Positions 19,254 through 29,688 are shown, counted from the first letter of the stretch. The stretch is 64,000 bases of DNA from an uncultured Alphaproteobacteria bacterium (GCA_902620425.1 CACNHX010000001.1:1-64000); one strand, 5' to 3'. Made by a program: numbers and translations. The notes: generated by a model from the letters alone, not told the origin.

Positions 19254-20549
19254 CTATTTCTTTAACTTATTATTAATAAAATCAATTACACTACTGGATG
19301 AAATTTTTTCACTTTCATTATTTTGGCGATTTTTTATTTCTACTAAATTTTCTTTTAAATCTCTTTTGCCAATAATAATTTGATATGGTGTCCCAATTAA
19401 CTCATTATCAGATAATTTTTTCCCTATACTGCAGATTCTATCATCTAAAATGACCTCAATATTATTTTTCATAAAATATTCATAATATTCTGATGATTTT
19501 GTGGCACAATCTTGATCTTCTGGCATTAAATTAACTATGGAAACCTTAAATGGAGCAACTTCTAAAGGCCACCTAATTCCTTTTTCATCATGATAAGCTT
19601 CTATAATTGCACCCACAAGTCTTGAAACACCAATGCCATATGATCCCATATGTACTGGAACATTTTTCCCACTTTTATCTTGAACAAATGCGTTTAATTT
19701 CTCAGAATATTTTGTTCCAAAATAAAATATATGACCCACTTCAATACCCTTAGAAATTTTTAAATCTTCATTTGAAATTGGGCAATTTTTTTCATCATGT
19801 TGATCATCAACTGCAGCATAAAATGACTGCAACTCATTTGGGTCTATAGTTTCAGGGTTTAGTGTTTCTAATTTTTTATCATAATAAAGTGTACTTTCAC
19901 CAGTCTTAGCTAGTATTTGAAATTCATGACTTAAGTTACCGCCAATTGGTCCAGTGTCCGCTCTTAAGGAAATTGGTGTTAAACCCATTCTAATAAAAGT
20001 TTTTATGTATGCTTTAAACATATTGTCATAAGATTTTTTTGCTTCGTTCTCATCAAGATCAAATGAATAATTATCCTTCATTAAGAATTCTCTTCCTCGC
20101 ATTACTCCAAACCTAGGCCTAACTTCATCTCGGAATTTCCATTGAATATGATAAAGATTTTTTGGAAGATCTTTGTAAGAATTTATATATGCTTGAAATA
20201 TATCTGTAATTAATTCTTCATTTGTTGGGCCGTAAAGCATTTCCCTTCCACCTCTATCTGTAATCCTTAGCATTTCTTTTCCATAATCATCATATCTTCC
20301 TGATTTAATCCATAAATCAGAAGATTGAATCGTAGGCATAAGCAGTTCTACTGCTCCTGCATTATTTTGTTCCTCTCTAACAATCTGTTCAATTTTTTTT
20401 AATACAAGTAGACCTAGAGGTAACCACGAATAAATACCGGCACTAGATTGTTTAATCATGCCAGCTCTGATCATTAATTTATGTGAAATTATTTCAGCAT
20501 CTGATGGTGCATCTTTAATAGTGGGAAGAAAAAAGTTAGAATATTTCAT
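19254..20549 (-). CDS. proS: Proline--tRNA ligase (short, alphaproteobacterial type)
   Basis: Charges tRNA-Pro. Class II motifs are visible: the motif 2 region KFRDEVRPRFGVMRGREFLMKD and motif 3 GSYGIGVSRLVGAI. At 431 aa it lacks the roughly 180-residue INS editing domain inserted between motifs 2 and 3 in E. coli-type ProRS, which is the usual form in alphaproteobacteria. It overlaps the preceding DUF1467 gene by 4 bp and abuts lolC. Confidence 0.96.
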   Translation of the reverse strand: MKYSNFFLPTIKDAPSDAEIISHKLMIRAGMIKQSSAGIYSWLPLGLLVLKKIEQIVREEQNNAGAVELLMPTIQSSDLWIKSGRYDDYGKEMLRITDRGGREMLYGPTNEELITDIFQAYINSYKDLPKNLYHIQWKFRDEVRPRFGVMRGREFLMKDNYSFDLDENEAKKSYDNMFKAYIKTFIRMGLTPISLRADTGPIGGNLSHEFQILAKTGESTLYYDKKLETLNPETIDPNELQSFYAAVDDQHDEKNCPISNEDLKISKGIEVGHIFYFGTKYSEKLNAFVQDKSGKNVPVHMGSYGIGVSRLVGAIIEAYHDEKGIRWPLEVAPFKVSIVNLMPEDQDCATKSSEYYEYFMKNNIEVILDDRICSIGKKLSDNELIGTPYQIIIGKRDLKENLVEIKNRQNNESEKISSSSVIDFINNKLKK

Positions 20550-20779
20550 TTATTAAATATATTTGATAAATCAAATCCAAATAAAATCAAAAAAAATAAA
20601 ATTAAAGCTGATATTAATGAAGTTGCTATAAATTTTATTAGAAGATATGGCTTACTTGGAGCACTTTTTGCATGTCCAGATTCTACTTTTTGGGGAACTT
20701 TTATCTTAATCGGTAGGAGTATGAAAAATAAAATCCACCAAACAAGGATAAAAATTAGAACATGAGTAAATAGTGCCAT
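20546..20779 (-). CDS. DUF1467 family small membrane protein
   Basis: A 77-residue protein with two predicted membrane helices (about 5-25 and 48-70) joined by a basic loop containing PQKVESGHAKSAPSKPYL. This layout and the position between rnj and proS match the DUF1467 proteins of alphaproteobacteria, whose function is unknown. It overlaps rnj by one base (TAATG junction) and proS by 4 bp. In many relatives a methylmalonyl-CoA epimerase gene lies between rnj and this gene; it is absent here. Confidence 0.8.
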   Translation of the reverse strand: MALFTHVLIFILVWWILFFILLPIKIKVPQKVESGHAKSAPSKPYLLIKFIATSLISALILFFLILFGFDLSNIFNK

Positions 20780-22452
20780 TAAGATCTTATTAAATGAACT
20801 TCAATTTCTGGTTTTTTTTGAATTGAATTTTTTATAATCTTTCTAAAACTACTTTTAACTAAGTCAGATACTATCAGATCTGATGATTTTTGATCTTTGT
20901 TAAGTTTTATATAATTTTCTATAAAAAGTATTTTAAAATCATTTTTAATATTTTCTTCATCTATTCCCGGCAATCCTTTTAAAGTAAGTAACATATTTTT
21001 ATTAATTGAATAGTCATCATCATTTATAATTAAAGAAATTAAAACTAGCCCCTCAAATGAATATTTCCTTCTTTCTTTAATAAAAGCAGATTCAGAGTCG
21101 TAAAGATTTTTACCCTCAACAATTAACTTTCCAGTTTCAAATTTTTCTACAATTTTAGGTTCACCTGGTGCAATTTTGAGACATTTTCCATTTTCTAAAA
21201 TTTTAGTAAATGGTACTTGAGATGAGTAAGATAATTGTTTATGTGCCTCTAGATGCATAGGTTCACCATGCACAGGAATAGATAAGTAAGGTTTTGTCCA
21301 ATTATACATTTGTTTTATTTCATCTGCATAACCATGACCTGAAACATGTACTAAATCATCATCAGCAGTTACTATCTCAACTCTTTGTCTAATAAGTAAG
21401 TTCTTTAAATTATTTATTGATTTTTCATTACCAGGAATATCTCTAGAACTAAAAATTACTACATCTTCAGGCTCTAAATGTAAATGTTGATGAGAATTAT
21501 AAGCTATTCTGAAAAGTGCAGATCTTTTTTCACCCTGACTTCCAGTACAAATTATGACTAAATTTTCTCTTGGTATATAAGAGGCTTCATCTTCACTAAT
21601 AAAAATTTCATCATCTGCAACATAACCACATTTTCTTGCTACTTCGATATTTTTTTTCATACTCCTACCAACAAGAGCGACCTTTCTTTTATTTTTTTTT
21701 GCTGCTTGAATAATATTTTTCATTCGTGCAATATTTGAAGAAAAACAGGTAACAACAATTCTATTTGAAAATCTTGAAAATATACTTGTCAGTTCATCTC
21801 TAACATCACTTTCAGATTCTGATTTACCAGGCACATTTGCGTTAGTAGAGTCACCTATTAAGGCAAGTAATCCATCATTTCCTAATTTTTCAAATTTTTC
21901 TTTTGAAAATGAGTCTCCTAAAGTAGGTGAATGATCTATTTTCCAATCAGCAGTATGAAGTAATGATCCATATGTTGTTTTAATTACTATTGCATTTGGT
22001 TCAGGAATGGAGTGTGTAGTTGGAATAAAACTTATATCAAAATTATTTAGTATTAATTTCTTGTCTAGATTTATCTCTTTTAAAGTAAATCCATCTACTT
22101 TATTGAATTCTTTTAGCCTATTTTCGATAAGAAATTTTGCAAATTTACTAGCATATACAGGACATTTAATTTTATTTGCTAAGAACGCAACAGCTCCTGC
22201 ATGATCTTCATGACCATGGCTGATAATAATAGCCTCGAGACTATCTTCTAAACTTTCAATATGATCTATTTTTGGTACCAATAAATCTACACCAGGAAAC
22301 TTTTCATCTGCAAATGAAAGACCTAAATCTATCATTATCCATTTTCCATCACATCCGTAAAGATAACAATTTGCACCTATCTCTCCAATACCCCCAAGAG
22401 ATAAAAAGTGTAGTCCTTCATTAAAATCATTTAGTTGTAAATTATTATTCAT
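20779..22452 (-). CDS. rnj: Ribonuclease J
   Basis: Metallo-beta-lactamase/beta-CASP ribonuclease with endo- and 5'-3' exonuclease activities on RNA. Zinc motif SHGHEDHAGAV (78-88), GDSTNANVPG (beta-CASP), CTGSQGE and the C-terminal HVSGHGYADEI and PVHGEPMHLEAH are present. 557 aa is a full-length bacterial RNase J. It begins 8 bp inside coaX. The birA-coaX-rnj order downstream of nuoN is conserved in alphaproteobacteria. Confidence 0.95.
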   Translation of the reverse strand: MNNNLQLNDFNEGLHFLSLGGIGEIGANCYLYGCDGKWIMIDLGLSFADEKFPGVDLLVPKIDHIESLEDSLEAIIISHGHEDHAGAVAFLANKIKCPVYASKFAKFLIENRLKEFNKVDGFTLKEINLDKKLILNNFDISFIPTTHSIPEPNAIVIKTTYGSLLHTADWKIDHSPTLGDSFSKEKFEKLGNDGLLALIGDSTNANVPGKSESESDVRDELTSIFSRFSNRIVVTCFSSNIARMKNIIQAAKKNKRKVALVGRSMKKNIEVARKCGYVADDEIFISEDEASYIPRENLVIICTGSQGEKRSALFRIAYNSHQHLHLEPEDVVIFSSRDIPGNEKSINNLKNLLIRQRVEIVTADDDLVHVSGHGYADEIKQMYNWTKPYLSIPVHGEPMHLEAHKQLSYSSQVPFTKILENGKCLKIAPGEPKIVEKFETGKLIVEGKNLYDSESAFIKERRKYSFEGLVLISLIINDDDYSINKNMLLTLKGLPGIDEENIKNDFKILFIENYIKLNKDQKSSDLIVSDLVKSSFRKIIKNSIQKKPEIEVHLIRS

Positions 22453-23206
22453 AAAAATGTTTGTTACCGATTTCTTTTATTCCTTCTAATGTCAAATGTT
22501 CCATATATATAGGTTTATAAATAATTTTATCCCTAAATATTTTACCTAGACCACCCGTAATATAGACTTTGGGCTTAAAGTTATTCTCCTTAATAATTTG
22601 CTTTAATATGCCATTAACTGCATGCAAATAACCAAAATAGAAACCTGATTGAATAGAAGCTGATGTATTATTATTAACAATTTTATTTGATTTTGAGATT
22701 TTTGAAGTTTTTATTAACTCAGCGTTCTTTAAAAGCGTCTCCATTGAAAGATTTATACCTGGAAAAATTAATCCACCTAAATATTGATTGTTTTTAATTA
22801 CATCAAAAGTAGTAGCTGTACCAAAGTCGAGAATTATACAGTCTTTGATTTTCTTACTATATACATAGGCATAGTTTGCTATTCGATCACTCCCAATTTG
22901 ATTTAAATTATAATTGATACTATTTCTAAATGATATTTTTTTGGGATTAATTACATAAAATTTGAATTTATTCTTTTTAAATATATTTTTAAAAATTAAA
23001 TTTAAAGAAGGTACAACAGAGGACAAGATACAAAATCTATCTTTAAGATTATTAATCAATTTTTTGTTAGATTTAAAAAATTTATTTATTTCTTTTTTTG
23101 TAATATTGATTTTTTTTTCTGTTTTTAATCTAATAATTTTAATTAATTTATTTTTTGTATAAAAACCTATAACTATATTCGTATTACCTGCATCTATAAC
23201 AATCAT
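22445..23206 (-). CDS. coaX: Type III pantothenate kinase
   Basis: First enzyme of coenzyme A synthesis. ASKHA-fold motifs are visible: DAGNTNIVIGF (5-15), the substrate region NQIGSDRIANYAYVY, DFGTATTFDVI (about 126-136) and GGLIFPGINLSMETL. 253 aa, normal length. Overlaps rnj by 8 bp and birA by one base. Confidence 0.94.
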   Translation of the reverse strand: MIVIDAGNTNIVIGFYTKNKLIKIIRLKTEKKINITKKEINKFFKSNKKLINNLKDRFCILSSVVPSLNLIFKNIFKKNKFKFYVINPKKISFRNSINYNLNQIGSDRIANYAYVYSKKIKDCIILDFGTATTFDVIKNNQYLGGLIFPGINLSMETLLKNAELIKTSKISKSNKIVNNNTSASIQSGFYFGYLHAVNGILKQIIKENNFKPKVYITGGLGKIFRDKIIYKPIYMEHLTLEGIKEIGNKHFYE

Positions 23207-23940
23207 TAAATTATTCTAGCATTATATATATTTTCAAAATTAATATTATTTTTTAAAGTGATTGAACCATCTGGGTTAAGATTATGAAATATTCCTTGTT
23301 TTACATTTTGTTCATCAATTTTTAAATTAATATTGCATCCTAAATATAATAATCTACTTTTATATTCAGTCATAATTTTTTCGTGATTATTTAGCAGTTG
23401 TTTAAAATTTTTAAAATACTCTTCCATAATTTCATATACAAAATAAAAATTGTTAATTTCTTTATTGTATTTATTAATATTAGTTGTTGGATAGTTTTCA
23501 ATTTTTGGAGAAGATACTATATTAACTCCAAAACCAGTATTTATATATTTATCACTTTTGATACTAAATATTTCAGAAATTATCCCAGAAATTTTTTCTT
23601 TATTAATTAAAATGTCATTTGGCCATTTAATTTGAGTTTTAACATTACAAATATTTTCAATCACAGAACAAATCATATTAGTAATAAAAGCATTATTTAA
23701 AAAATGATTTTCTATTGGCAATATATTTTTAGTTAAAATAGAAATATAGACATTATTTTTTGGACTTTCCCAAGTTGTTCCTCGTCTTCCAAATCCTTTT
23801 TTTTGTTCATTTGCCATTAAACATATATTTCTATTATAAATAAGTTTTTTAACTTCTGACATTGTAGAATCTACAGATTCAATAAAATGAAAATCAAAAT
23901 TGTTTTTATCTAATAGATTTTTAATTTTATCTAATGACAT
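23206..23940 (-). CDS. birA: Biotin--[acetyl-CoA-carboxylase] ligase
   Basis: Attaches biotin to the biotin carboxyl carrier protein. The catalytic core GFGRRGTTWESPKNNVYIS (about 49-67) and KWPNDILINKEKISGIISE (about 106-124) are clear. At 244 aa it has no N-terminal winged-helix DNA-binding domain, so it is a class I ligase without repressor function. It lies three bases after nuoN in the conserved nuo-birA-coaX-rnj order. Confidence 0.93.
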   Translation of the reverse strand: MSLDKIKNLLDKNNFDFHFIESVDSTMSEVKKLIYNRNICLMANEQKKGFGRRGTTWESPKNNVYISILTKNILPIENHFLNNAFITNMICSVIENICNVKTQIKWPNDILINKEKISGIISEIFSIKSDKYINTGFGVNIVSSPKIENYPTTNINKYNKEINNFYFVYEIMEEYFKNFKQLLNNHEKIMTEYKSRLLYLGCNINLKIDEQNVKQGIFHNLNPDGSITLKNNINFENIYNARII

Positions 23941-23943
23941 TAA

Positions 23944-25380
23944 TCAAATGGTCAAACTTGCAGATATATTAATCAATAAAGACGGGTAAAATATAAAACA
24001 AATAATTAAAAATAAACTTAAGGATAAAATAATTTTTGATTGAAAAGAAATTTGAAAATTAATTATTCCTTCACTTTTACTTTCATCAAAATACATTATC
24101 TTAATAATTCTTAAATAATAAAAAGCAGAAATTACACTAGCTAGGACACCAAGAACTGAAAGTGCATATAATTCTTGTTCAATTGCAGCAATGAAAACAT
24201 AAAACTTTCCAAAAAATCCTATAAATGGGGGGATGCCAGCCATAGATAGCATTATTATTGAAATAGAAAGACTAACGATTGGATTACTTCTACTTAACCC
24301 TTTTAAATCGCTTATATTAATTAAATATTCATTTTTAACTTTTAACGAAAGTAAAATAGCAAAAATAGCAACATTCATTATCATGTATGAAAACATATAA
24401 ATTGATGCTGCTTTAATTCCATCATCATTTGCGGCAACTAAAGCAATTAAGATATAGCCTATATGTCCGATGGAACTATAAGCTAATAATCTTTTAATAT
24501 TTGACTGTGCTATAGCCGCTATAGCTCCAAGAAACATTGAAGCTATTGATAAAAATAAAATTATTTGACTCCATTCTAAGTAAAAATTTTCAAATGGAAC
24601 TAAGCAAAAACGATAAATTAAAGCTACTGCAGCAATCTTAGGGACAATAGCAAAAAAACCTGTAATTGAATTTGGAGCTCCTTCATAAACATCGGGAGTC
24701 CACATATGGAAAGGTACGGCTGAAACCTTAAAAGCCAAGCCTACCATCACAAATACAAGCCCAAATATTAAGCCTAAATTTAAATTATCATATTTTGATA
24801 AATAGAAACTTATATCATCAAAATTCATTGAACCAGTAAATCCATAAATTAAGGAGAAACCATACAAAAGTATACCAGACGATAATGCTCCTAAAATAAA
24901 GTATTTTACTCCTGACTCAGCTGATGAGATTGAATCTCTTTTTATTGCTGCGGCAACATATAGAGATAAACTTTGTAGTTCTATTGCTAAATACATAGAC
25001 ATAAGATTATTTGAAGCGATCATTAACATCATCCCAAGTGTTGAAAATAAAAATAAAATAGGAATTTCAAAATTTTTTAGCTTAATGCCTAAAAAATAAT
25101 CTTTAGAAATGATGATACTAGCTATAGATCCTAATAAAGCTAAAATTTTAAAAAAATCTATAAAAGAAGAGTGGCTAAATAAACTTTTATAATTTGCAAA
25201 ATTTGGTTCACTATCATAGTAAACAAGCAAAATGGTCAATAATAAAACAAAAACTGCTAGATTGGAAGTTTGTCTAAATGCATTCTTCTTTAAAAAAAGG
25301 CCAAAAAGTAAGCAAGCAAAAGAAGAGCATGCTAAAAAAATTTCAGGTATAAAAAAAATATTGTAAATATTATTTAGCAT
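23944..25380 (-). CDS. nuoN: NADH-quinone oxidoreductase subunit N
   Basis: Antiporter-like proton-pumping membrane subunit of Complex I, 478 aa with about 14 helices. The Mrp/antiporter core is recognisable by the helix pair around ELQSLSLYVAAAIKR and by AFKVSAVPFHMWTPDVYEGAP with the key lysine near residue 218. RLLAYSSIGHIGYILIA follows. It overlaps nuoM by 11 bp and is the last nuo gene of the cluster. Confidence 0.96.
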   Translation of the reverse strand: MLNNIYNIFFIPEIFLACSSFACLLFGLFLKKNAFRQTSNLAVFVLLLTILLVYYDSEPNFANYKSLFSHSSFIDFFKILALLGSIASIIISKDYFLGIKLKNFEIPILFLFSTLGMMLMIASNNLMSMYLAIELQSLSLYVAAAIKRDSISSAESGVKYFILGALSSGILLYGFSLIYGFTGSMNFDDISFYLSKYDNLNLGLIFGLVFVMVGLAFKVSAVPFHMWTPDVYEGAPNSITGFFAIVPKIAAVALIYRFCLVPFENFYLEWSQIILFLSIASMFLGAIAAIAQSNIKRLLAYSSIGHIGYILIALVAANDDGIKAASIYMFSYMIMNVAIFAILLSLKVKNEYLINISDLKGLSRSNPIVSLSISIIMLSMAGIPPFIGFFGKFYVFIAAIEQELYALSVLGVLASVISAFYYLRIIKIMYFDESKSEGIINFQISFQSKIILSLSLFLIICFIFYPSLLINISASLTI

Positions 25381-26854
25381 TAGCTATTTCATAGTTTGTT
25401 ATAATTAGCTCAAGTGATAATCTCATAGGATCTAAAAATAGATTTGGAAATATACCTAGTAATATTACTGAAATTGCTAAAGGAATTAATATGATCTTCT
25501 CTCTTGTGTTTATATCTAAAATATCTGCAAGTTTATTGTTAGTTATGGTGCCAAAAATAATTCTTTTATAAAGATATAGCATGTAAACAGCGGATAATAT
25601 TATTCCAAAAGCCGCGCCAATAACAACATAACTTGAATATTTAAATGCACCAACAATAACTAAAAATTCTCCAATAAAACCACTAGTACCAGGTAATCCA
25701 ACTGATCCAAGCATAAAAATCATGAATACTGTTGCATAAAGTGGCATTCTTTGAACTAATCCTCCATAAAATTCAATTTCTCTAGTATGCATTCGATCAT
25801 AAATAACACCAACGCATAAAAATAAAGCTGCTGAAACTAGTCCATGACTAATCATTTGCATCATTGCTCCTTCTAAACCTTGTTGATTCACTAAGAAAAT
25901 TCCAATTGTTACAATTCCCATATGAGCAACAGATGAATATGCAATTAGTTTTTTAATATCAGTTTGTGCTAGTGCTACTAAGGAAGTATATACTATGGCA
26001 ACTATACTTAATGTCATAATTAAAGGAATAAAAAACTCTGTTGCTTCTGGAAGCATACCTAAAGAGAAACGGATAAAACCATACCCACCCATTTTTAAAA
26101 GTACTCCAGCTAAAATAACAGATCCAGCTGTTGGAGCTTCAACATGGGCATCGGGCAACCATGTATGAAACGGCCACATAGGAATTTTAACTGCAAAGGA
26201 AGCAAAGAAGGCGAGCCATAGAAACAATTGAGTATTATAGGAAAAATAATTACCTTGTAAGAATTCAATACTCATTGAACTTGTATTTCTATACATCACA
26301 ATAATAGCAATCAACATGAGTACTGAACCCAAAAGAGTGTAAAGAAAGAATTTAAAAGAAGCATAGATTCTTCTATTACCTCCCCATATACCTATGATTA
26401 GATACATTGGTATTAATACTGCTTCAAAAAAAATATAAAATAAAAGTATGTCTATAGAGGCAAACATTCCAATCATTACAGTCTCTAAAAATAAAAAAGA
26501 AATCATGTATTCCTTGACTCTTTTTTTTATATTATTCCAACTAGCTAAAATACAAAGTGGAGTCAAAAATGTACTTAGTAAAATCATAAAAAGTGAGATA
26601 CCGTCAACTCCAACATGGTAGAAGAAATTAAAATCATCAAACCATCTAAATTTTTCTTCATATTGATAAGACGGATTGGAATAATCAAATTGTAACCAGA
26701 GTATTAAACTTAAAATAAATGTTCCTAATGTTGCAAGTAAGGCAGCCCATTTAATATTAATTGATGTTAATTGATCTTCTTTAATAAAAAGAATAATAAA
26801 AGCACCAATTAAAGGTAAAAAAATTATTACTGATACCAATGGCCAGTCAATCAT
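25370..26854 (-). CDS. nuoM: NADH-quinone oxidoreductase subunit M
   Basis: Antiporter-like proton-pumping subunit of Complex I, 494 aa with about 14 helices. Signature blocks are FFEAVLIPMYLIIGIWGG (containing the essential Glu), AVKIPMWPFHTWLPDAHVEAPT, KLIAYSSVAHMG and the C-terminal lysine-bearing LYLYKRIIFG. Its start follows the nuoL stop directly. Confidence 0.97.
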   Translation of the reverse strand: MIDWPLVSVIIFLPLIGAFIILFIKEDQLTSINIKWAALLATLGTFILSLILWLQFDYSNPSYQYEEKFRWFDDFNFFYHVGVDGISLFMILLSTFLTPLCILASWNNIKKRVKEYMISFLFLETVMIGMFASIDILLFYIFFEAVLIPMYLIIGIWGGNRRIYASFKFFLYTLLGSVLMLIAIIVMYRNTSSMSIEFLQGNYFSYNTQLFLWLAFFASFAVKIPMWPFHTWLPDAHVEAPTAGSVILAGVLLKMGGYGFIRFSLGMLPEATEFFIPLIMTLSIVAIVYTSLVALAQTDIKKLIAYSSVAHMGIVTIGIFLVNQQGLEGAMMQMISHGLVSAALFLCVGVIYDRMHTREIEFYGGLVQRMPLYATVFMIFMLGSVGLPGTSGFIGEFLVIVGAFKYSSYVVIGAAFGIILSAVYMLYLYKRIIFGTITNNKLADILDINTREKIILIPLAISVILLGIFPNLFLDPMRLSLELIITNYEIANAK

Positions 26855-28762
26855 TTAGTAATATAAAAACCATGTTAAAATTATTACTAAGCCTCCAAGC
26901 ATAGCAAAAGCATAATGAAACAAATACCCTGATTGAAACAAACTTACATAAGATGAAGATTTTGAAATAATCCAGGAGACCCCGTTTGGTCCTAAACCAT
27001 CAATAGTTTTTTCATCTCCTTTTTTCCAGAAAAAGTTTGCCAATTTGAAAAAAGGTAAAACAAATACTTTATGATATAGCTCATCTACATACCACTTATT
27101 TTTAGAAAGAGAATATAAAGGATCTAAGTTATATGAAAGATTTTTTGCTCTGTTTAAATTATTTGAATATATCAACACACAGACAAGAATTCCAATTGCA
27201 ACAGCCGATTTTGATATTAATGATTGCGTAAGTGGAAGATATTTATGAGAGCTTTCTGTTAATAATATTGCATTATCCCAAAATTCTTTTTTGTAATATC
27301 CAATAAAATAATCTGCAAAGAATATTCCAGAAAAAATTGAACCAATTGCAAGAATAAATAATGGAACTGTCATTACTAAAGGTGATTCATGAGCGTGATC
27401 ATATGTTTTATTATTTGATCTATTTTCACCATGAAATGTTAGGAATAATAATCTCCATGAATAAAAAGCAGTAAGTAAAGCAGTTAAAATACCTACTAAA
27501 TATGCAAAGTATGCTATTCCATTTGAAGTATAGAAAGCATTTTCTAAAATACTTTCTTTTGAATAGTAACCAGATAGATATGGGAAACCAATAATTGCAA
27601 GAGATCCAATCCACATCATAGTAGCAGTAAAAGGTATTTTTTTGAAAAGTCCCCCCATTTTTCTCATATCCTGTTCATGATGCATTGCGTGAATTACAGA
27701 ACCTGCAGAAAGAAATAGAAGAGCTTTAAAAAATGCATGGGTTGTTAAGTGAAAAATTGATGCATTATAAGCTCCTACACCTGCTGCAAAAAACATATAT
27801 CCTAATTGACTGCATGTTGAATATGCAATGACTCTTTTAATATCATTTTGCGTTAAGGCTATAGAGGCAGCAAAAATAGCTGTAGCCGCACCAATGAAAG
27901 TAATGAATAAATTAGTAAATGTAGCAAATTCATAAAGAGGGCTCATTCTTGCTACTAAGAATACACCAGCTGTTACCATTGTTGCAGCATGTATTAGTGC
28001 AGATACAGGAGTAGGCCCCTCCATAGCATCTGGCAACCAGGTGTGTAAACCTAATTGGGCAGATTTACCCATTGCACCTATGAATAAAAGAAAACATAAA
28101 AAATCTAAAGTTGGAAAACTGAATGAAAGAAATTGAATTTGATGATCACTAAATTGATCCACTTGTAAAAATATACTATCGAAACTTACCGTACCAAAAA
28201 TATAAAAAATTCCAGCAATTCCAATTGCGTATCCAAAATCTCCAACTCTGTTTACAACAAATGCTTTTATAGAAGCTTTATTCGCTGAATCTTTATGATG
28301 CCAAAAACCAATTAATAAATATGAGGCTAGCCCAACACCTTCCCAACCAAAAAACATTTGCAGCAAGTTATTACTTGATACAAGAACAAGCATAAAAAAA
28401 GTAAATAAGCTTAGATAACCCATAAATCTTATTTTTGATGGATCTTCTTCCATATAGCCTATTGAATATAAATGCACACAAGCGGAAACAGTTGTAACCA
28501 CAATGAACATTACAGCAGTTAAAGTGTCTAATCTAATTGACCAATCAACAATAAAGTTTCCAGAAGTTATCCAGTTAAGGATAAAGATTATTTCAGTTTC
28601 CTTATTATTAATAAACTGAATGAATATTATCCAAGAAAATAAAGTACAAAGAAAAAGGATTGAAGTTGTTGATATTTGATAAACCCTATAATTAAACTGT
28701 TTACCTAGTAAAAAACAAAAAAGAAAACCCAGTAGAGGTAATAATATAATTAAGGTTGCCAT
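26855..28762 (-). CDS. nuoL: NADH-quinone oxidoreductase subunit L
   Basis: Largest antiporter-like subunit of Complex I, at the far end of the membrane arm. 635 aa with about 16 helices, including the long lateral amphipathic helix toward the C-terminus. Visible blocks: FFGWEGVGLASYLLIGFWH (essential Glu), KSAQLGLHTWLPDAMEGPTPVSALIHAATMV, KRVIAYSTCSQLGYM and HAFFKALLFLSAGSVIHAM. It follows nuoK by three bases. Confidence 0.97.
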   Translation of the reverse strand: MATLIILLPLLGFLFCFLLGKQFNYRVYQISTTSILFLCTLFSWIIFIQFINNKETEIIFILNWITSGNFIVDWSIRLDTLTAVMFIVVTTVSACVHLYSIGYMEEDPSKIRFMGYLSLFTFFMLVLVSSNNLLQMFFGWEGVGLASYLLIGFWHHKDSANKASIKAFVVNRVGDFGYAIGIAGIFYIFGTVSFDSIFLQVDQFSDHQIQFLSFSFPTLDFLCFLLFIGAMGKSAQLGLHTWLPDAMEGPTPVSALIHAATMVTAGVFLVARMSPLYEFATFTNLFITFIGAATAIFAASIALTQNDIKRVIAYSTCSQLGYMFFAAGVGAYNASIFHLTTHAFFKALLFLSAGSVIHAMHHEQDMRKMGGLFKKIPFTATMMWIGSLAIIGFPYLSGYYSKESILENAFYTSNGIAYFAYLVGILTALLTAFYSWRLLFLTFHGENRSNNKTYDHAHESPLVMTVPLFILAIGSIFSGIFFADYFIGYYKKEFWDNAILLTESSHKYLPLTQSLISKSAVAIGILVCVLIYSNNLNRAKNLSYNLDPLYSLSKNKWYVDELYHKVFVLPFFKLANFFWKKGDEKTIDGLGPNGVSWIISKSSSYVSLFQSGYLFHYAFAMLGGLVIILTWFLYY

Positions 28763-28765
28763 CTA

Positions 28766-29071
28766 CTATCCCTTAAGCTGATTAATTTTATTTACTTCTA
28801 TTGATCCTAAATTTCTAAAAAATACTACAAGTATGGCGAGTCCAATCGCTGCTTCAGCTGCTGCAACAGTAAGTGTAAGCATTGCGAAGATTTGCCCTGA
28901 AATATCATTAATATACGCTGAGAAAGCAATAAAATTAATATTTACTGACAACAAGATGAGTTCTATAGACATTAAAATTATAATTAAATTTTTCTTATTT
29001 AAAAATATTCCTAAAACACCTAAGGTAAAAATAATTGCTCCAAGAAAAAGATAGTGTTCAAGAGTAATCAT
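28766..29071 (-). CDS. nuoK: NADH-quinone oxidoreductase subunit K
   Basis: Small membrane subunit (101 aa, three helices) of the Complex I proton channel chain, homologous to MrpC/ND4L. The helix 2 segment [11 protein letters not shown] carries the conserved membrane glutamate, and the [17 protein letters not shown] block with the second conserved glutamate follows. It lies three bases downstream of nuoJ. Confidence 0.96.
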   Translation of the reverse strand: MITLEHYLFLGAIIFTLGVLGIFLNKKNLIIILMSIELILLSVNINFIAFSAYINDISGQIFAMLTLTVAAAEAAIGLAILVVFFRNLGSIEVNKINQLKG

Positions 29072-29074
29072 TAA

Positions 29075-29686
29075 TTAAATTCCTTCGCCTATTTTTACTT
29101 TTTTCTTTTCTATAGCTGTTGATGCATCAACTGTATTTTGCGAATCTATATTTTGCCTTTTAACTCCACCTTTGTCTCTTAATGTAAGTGTAATTGAGCC
29201 AATCATTGCGACTAATAAAATTATCCCACATATTTGAAATAAATAAAAATATTCAGTGTAGAGTATTTGCCCAATCATTTTTGTATTTTCCACTTCACTA
29301 ACTATAGGTTGTAATGGTGTTTGATTGTTGTAAATATTAGACGATCTATCTGTTAAAAATAGTATTCCAAGTTCAATTACTAGAACTATCCCTAATAATG
29401 CTCCAAAAGGTAAATATTGCAAAAAACCTTCTCTCAACTTTACAAAATTTATATCAAGCATCATTACAACAAATAGAAAAAGGACGGCAACAGCTCCAAC
29501 ATATACAACAACAAGGATCATTGCCAAAAATTCAGCACCTAATAAAACAAAGAGTCCTGATGCGTTAACAAAGCTTAAAATTAAGAACAAAACTGAATGA
29601 ACAGGATTTTTTGCGCTTATAACCATTAGAGCAGAAAGAACTGCAACAGATGAAAAAAGATAAAATGTTAATGAATAAAGAACCAT
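29075..29686 (-). CDS. nuoJ: NADH-quinone oxidoreductase subunit J
   Basis: Five-helix ND6-type membrane subunit of Complex I, 203 aa. The third helix segment VVYVGAVAVLFLFVVMMLDI contains the pi-bulge region that links quinone chemistry to proton pumping. The C-terminus after about residue 175 is a charged tail (DKGGVKRQN...). It is located between nuoI and nuoK as usual. Confidence 0.95.
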   Translation of the reverse strand: MVLYSLTFYLFSSVAVLSALMVISAKNPVHSVLFLILSFVNASGLFVLLGAEFLAMILVVVYVGAVAVLFLFVVMMLDINFVKLREGFLQYLPFGALLGIVLVIELGILFLTDRSSNIYNNQTPLQPIVSEVENTKMIGQILYTEYFYLFQICGIILLVAMIGSITLTLRDKGGVKRQNIDSQNTVDASTAIEKKKVKIGEGI

Positions 29687-29688
29687 TC

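Noticed and set aside
27426..27614. Open frame of 62 codons inside nuoL on the same strand
   Set aside because: Out-of-frame shadow of nuoL with Cys/Phe-rich nonsense composition.
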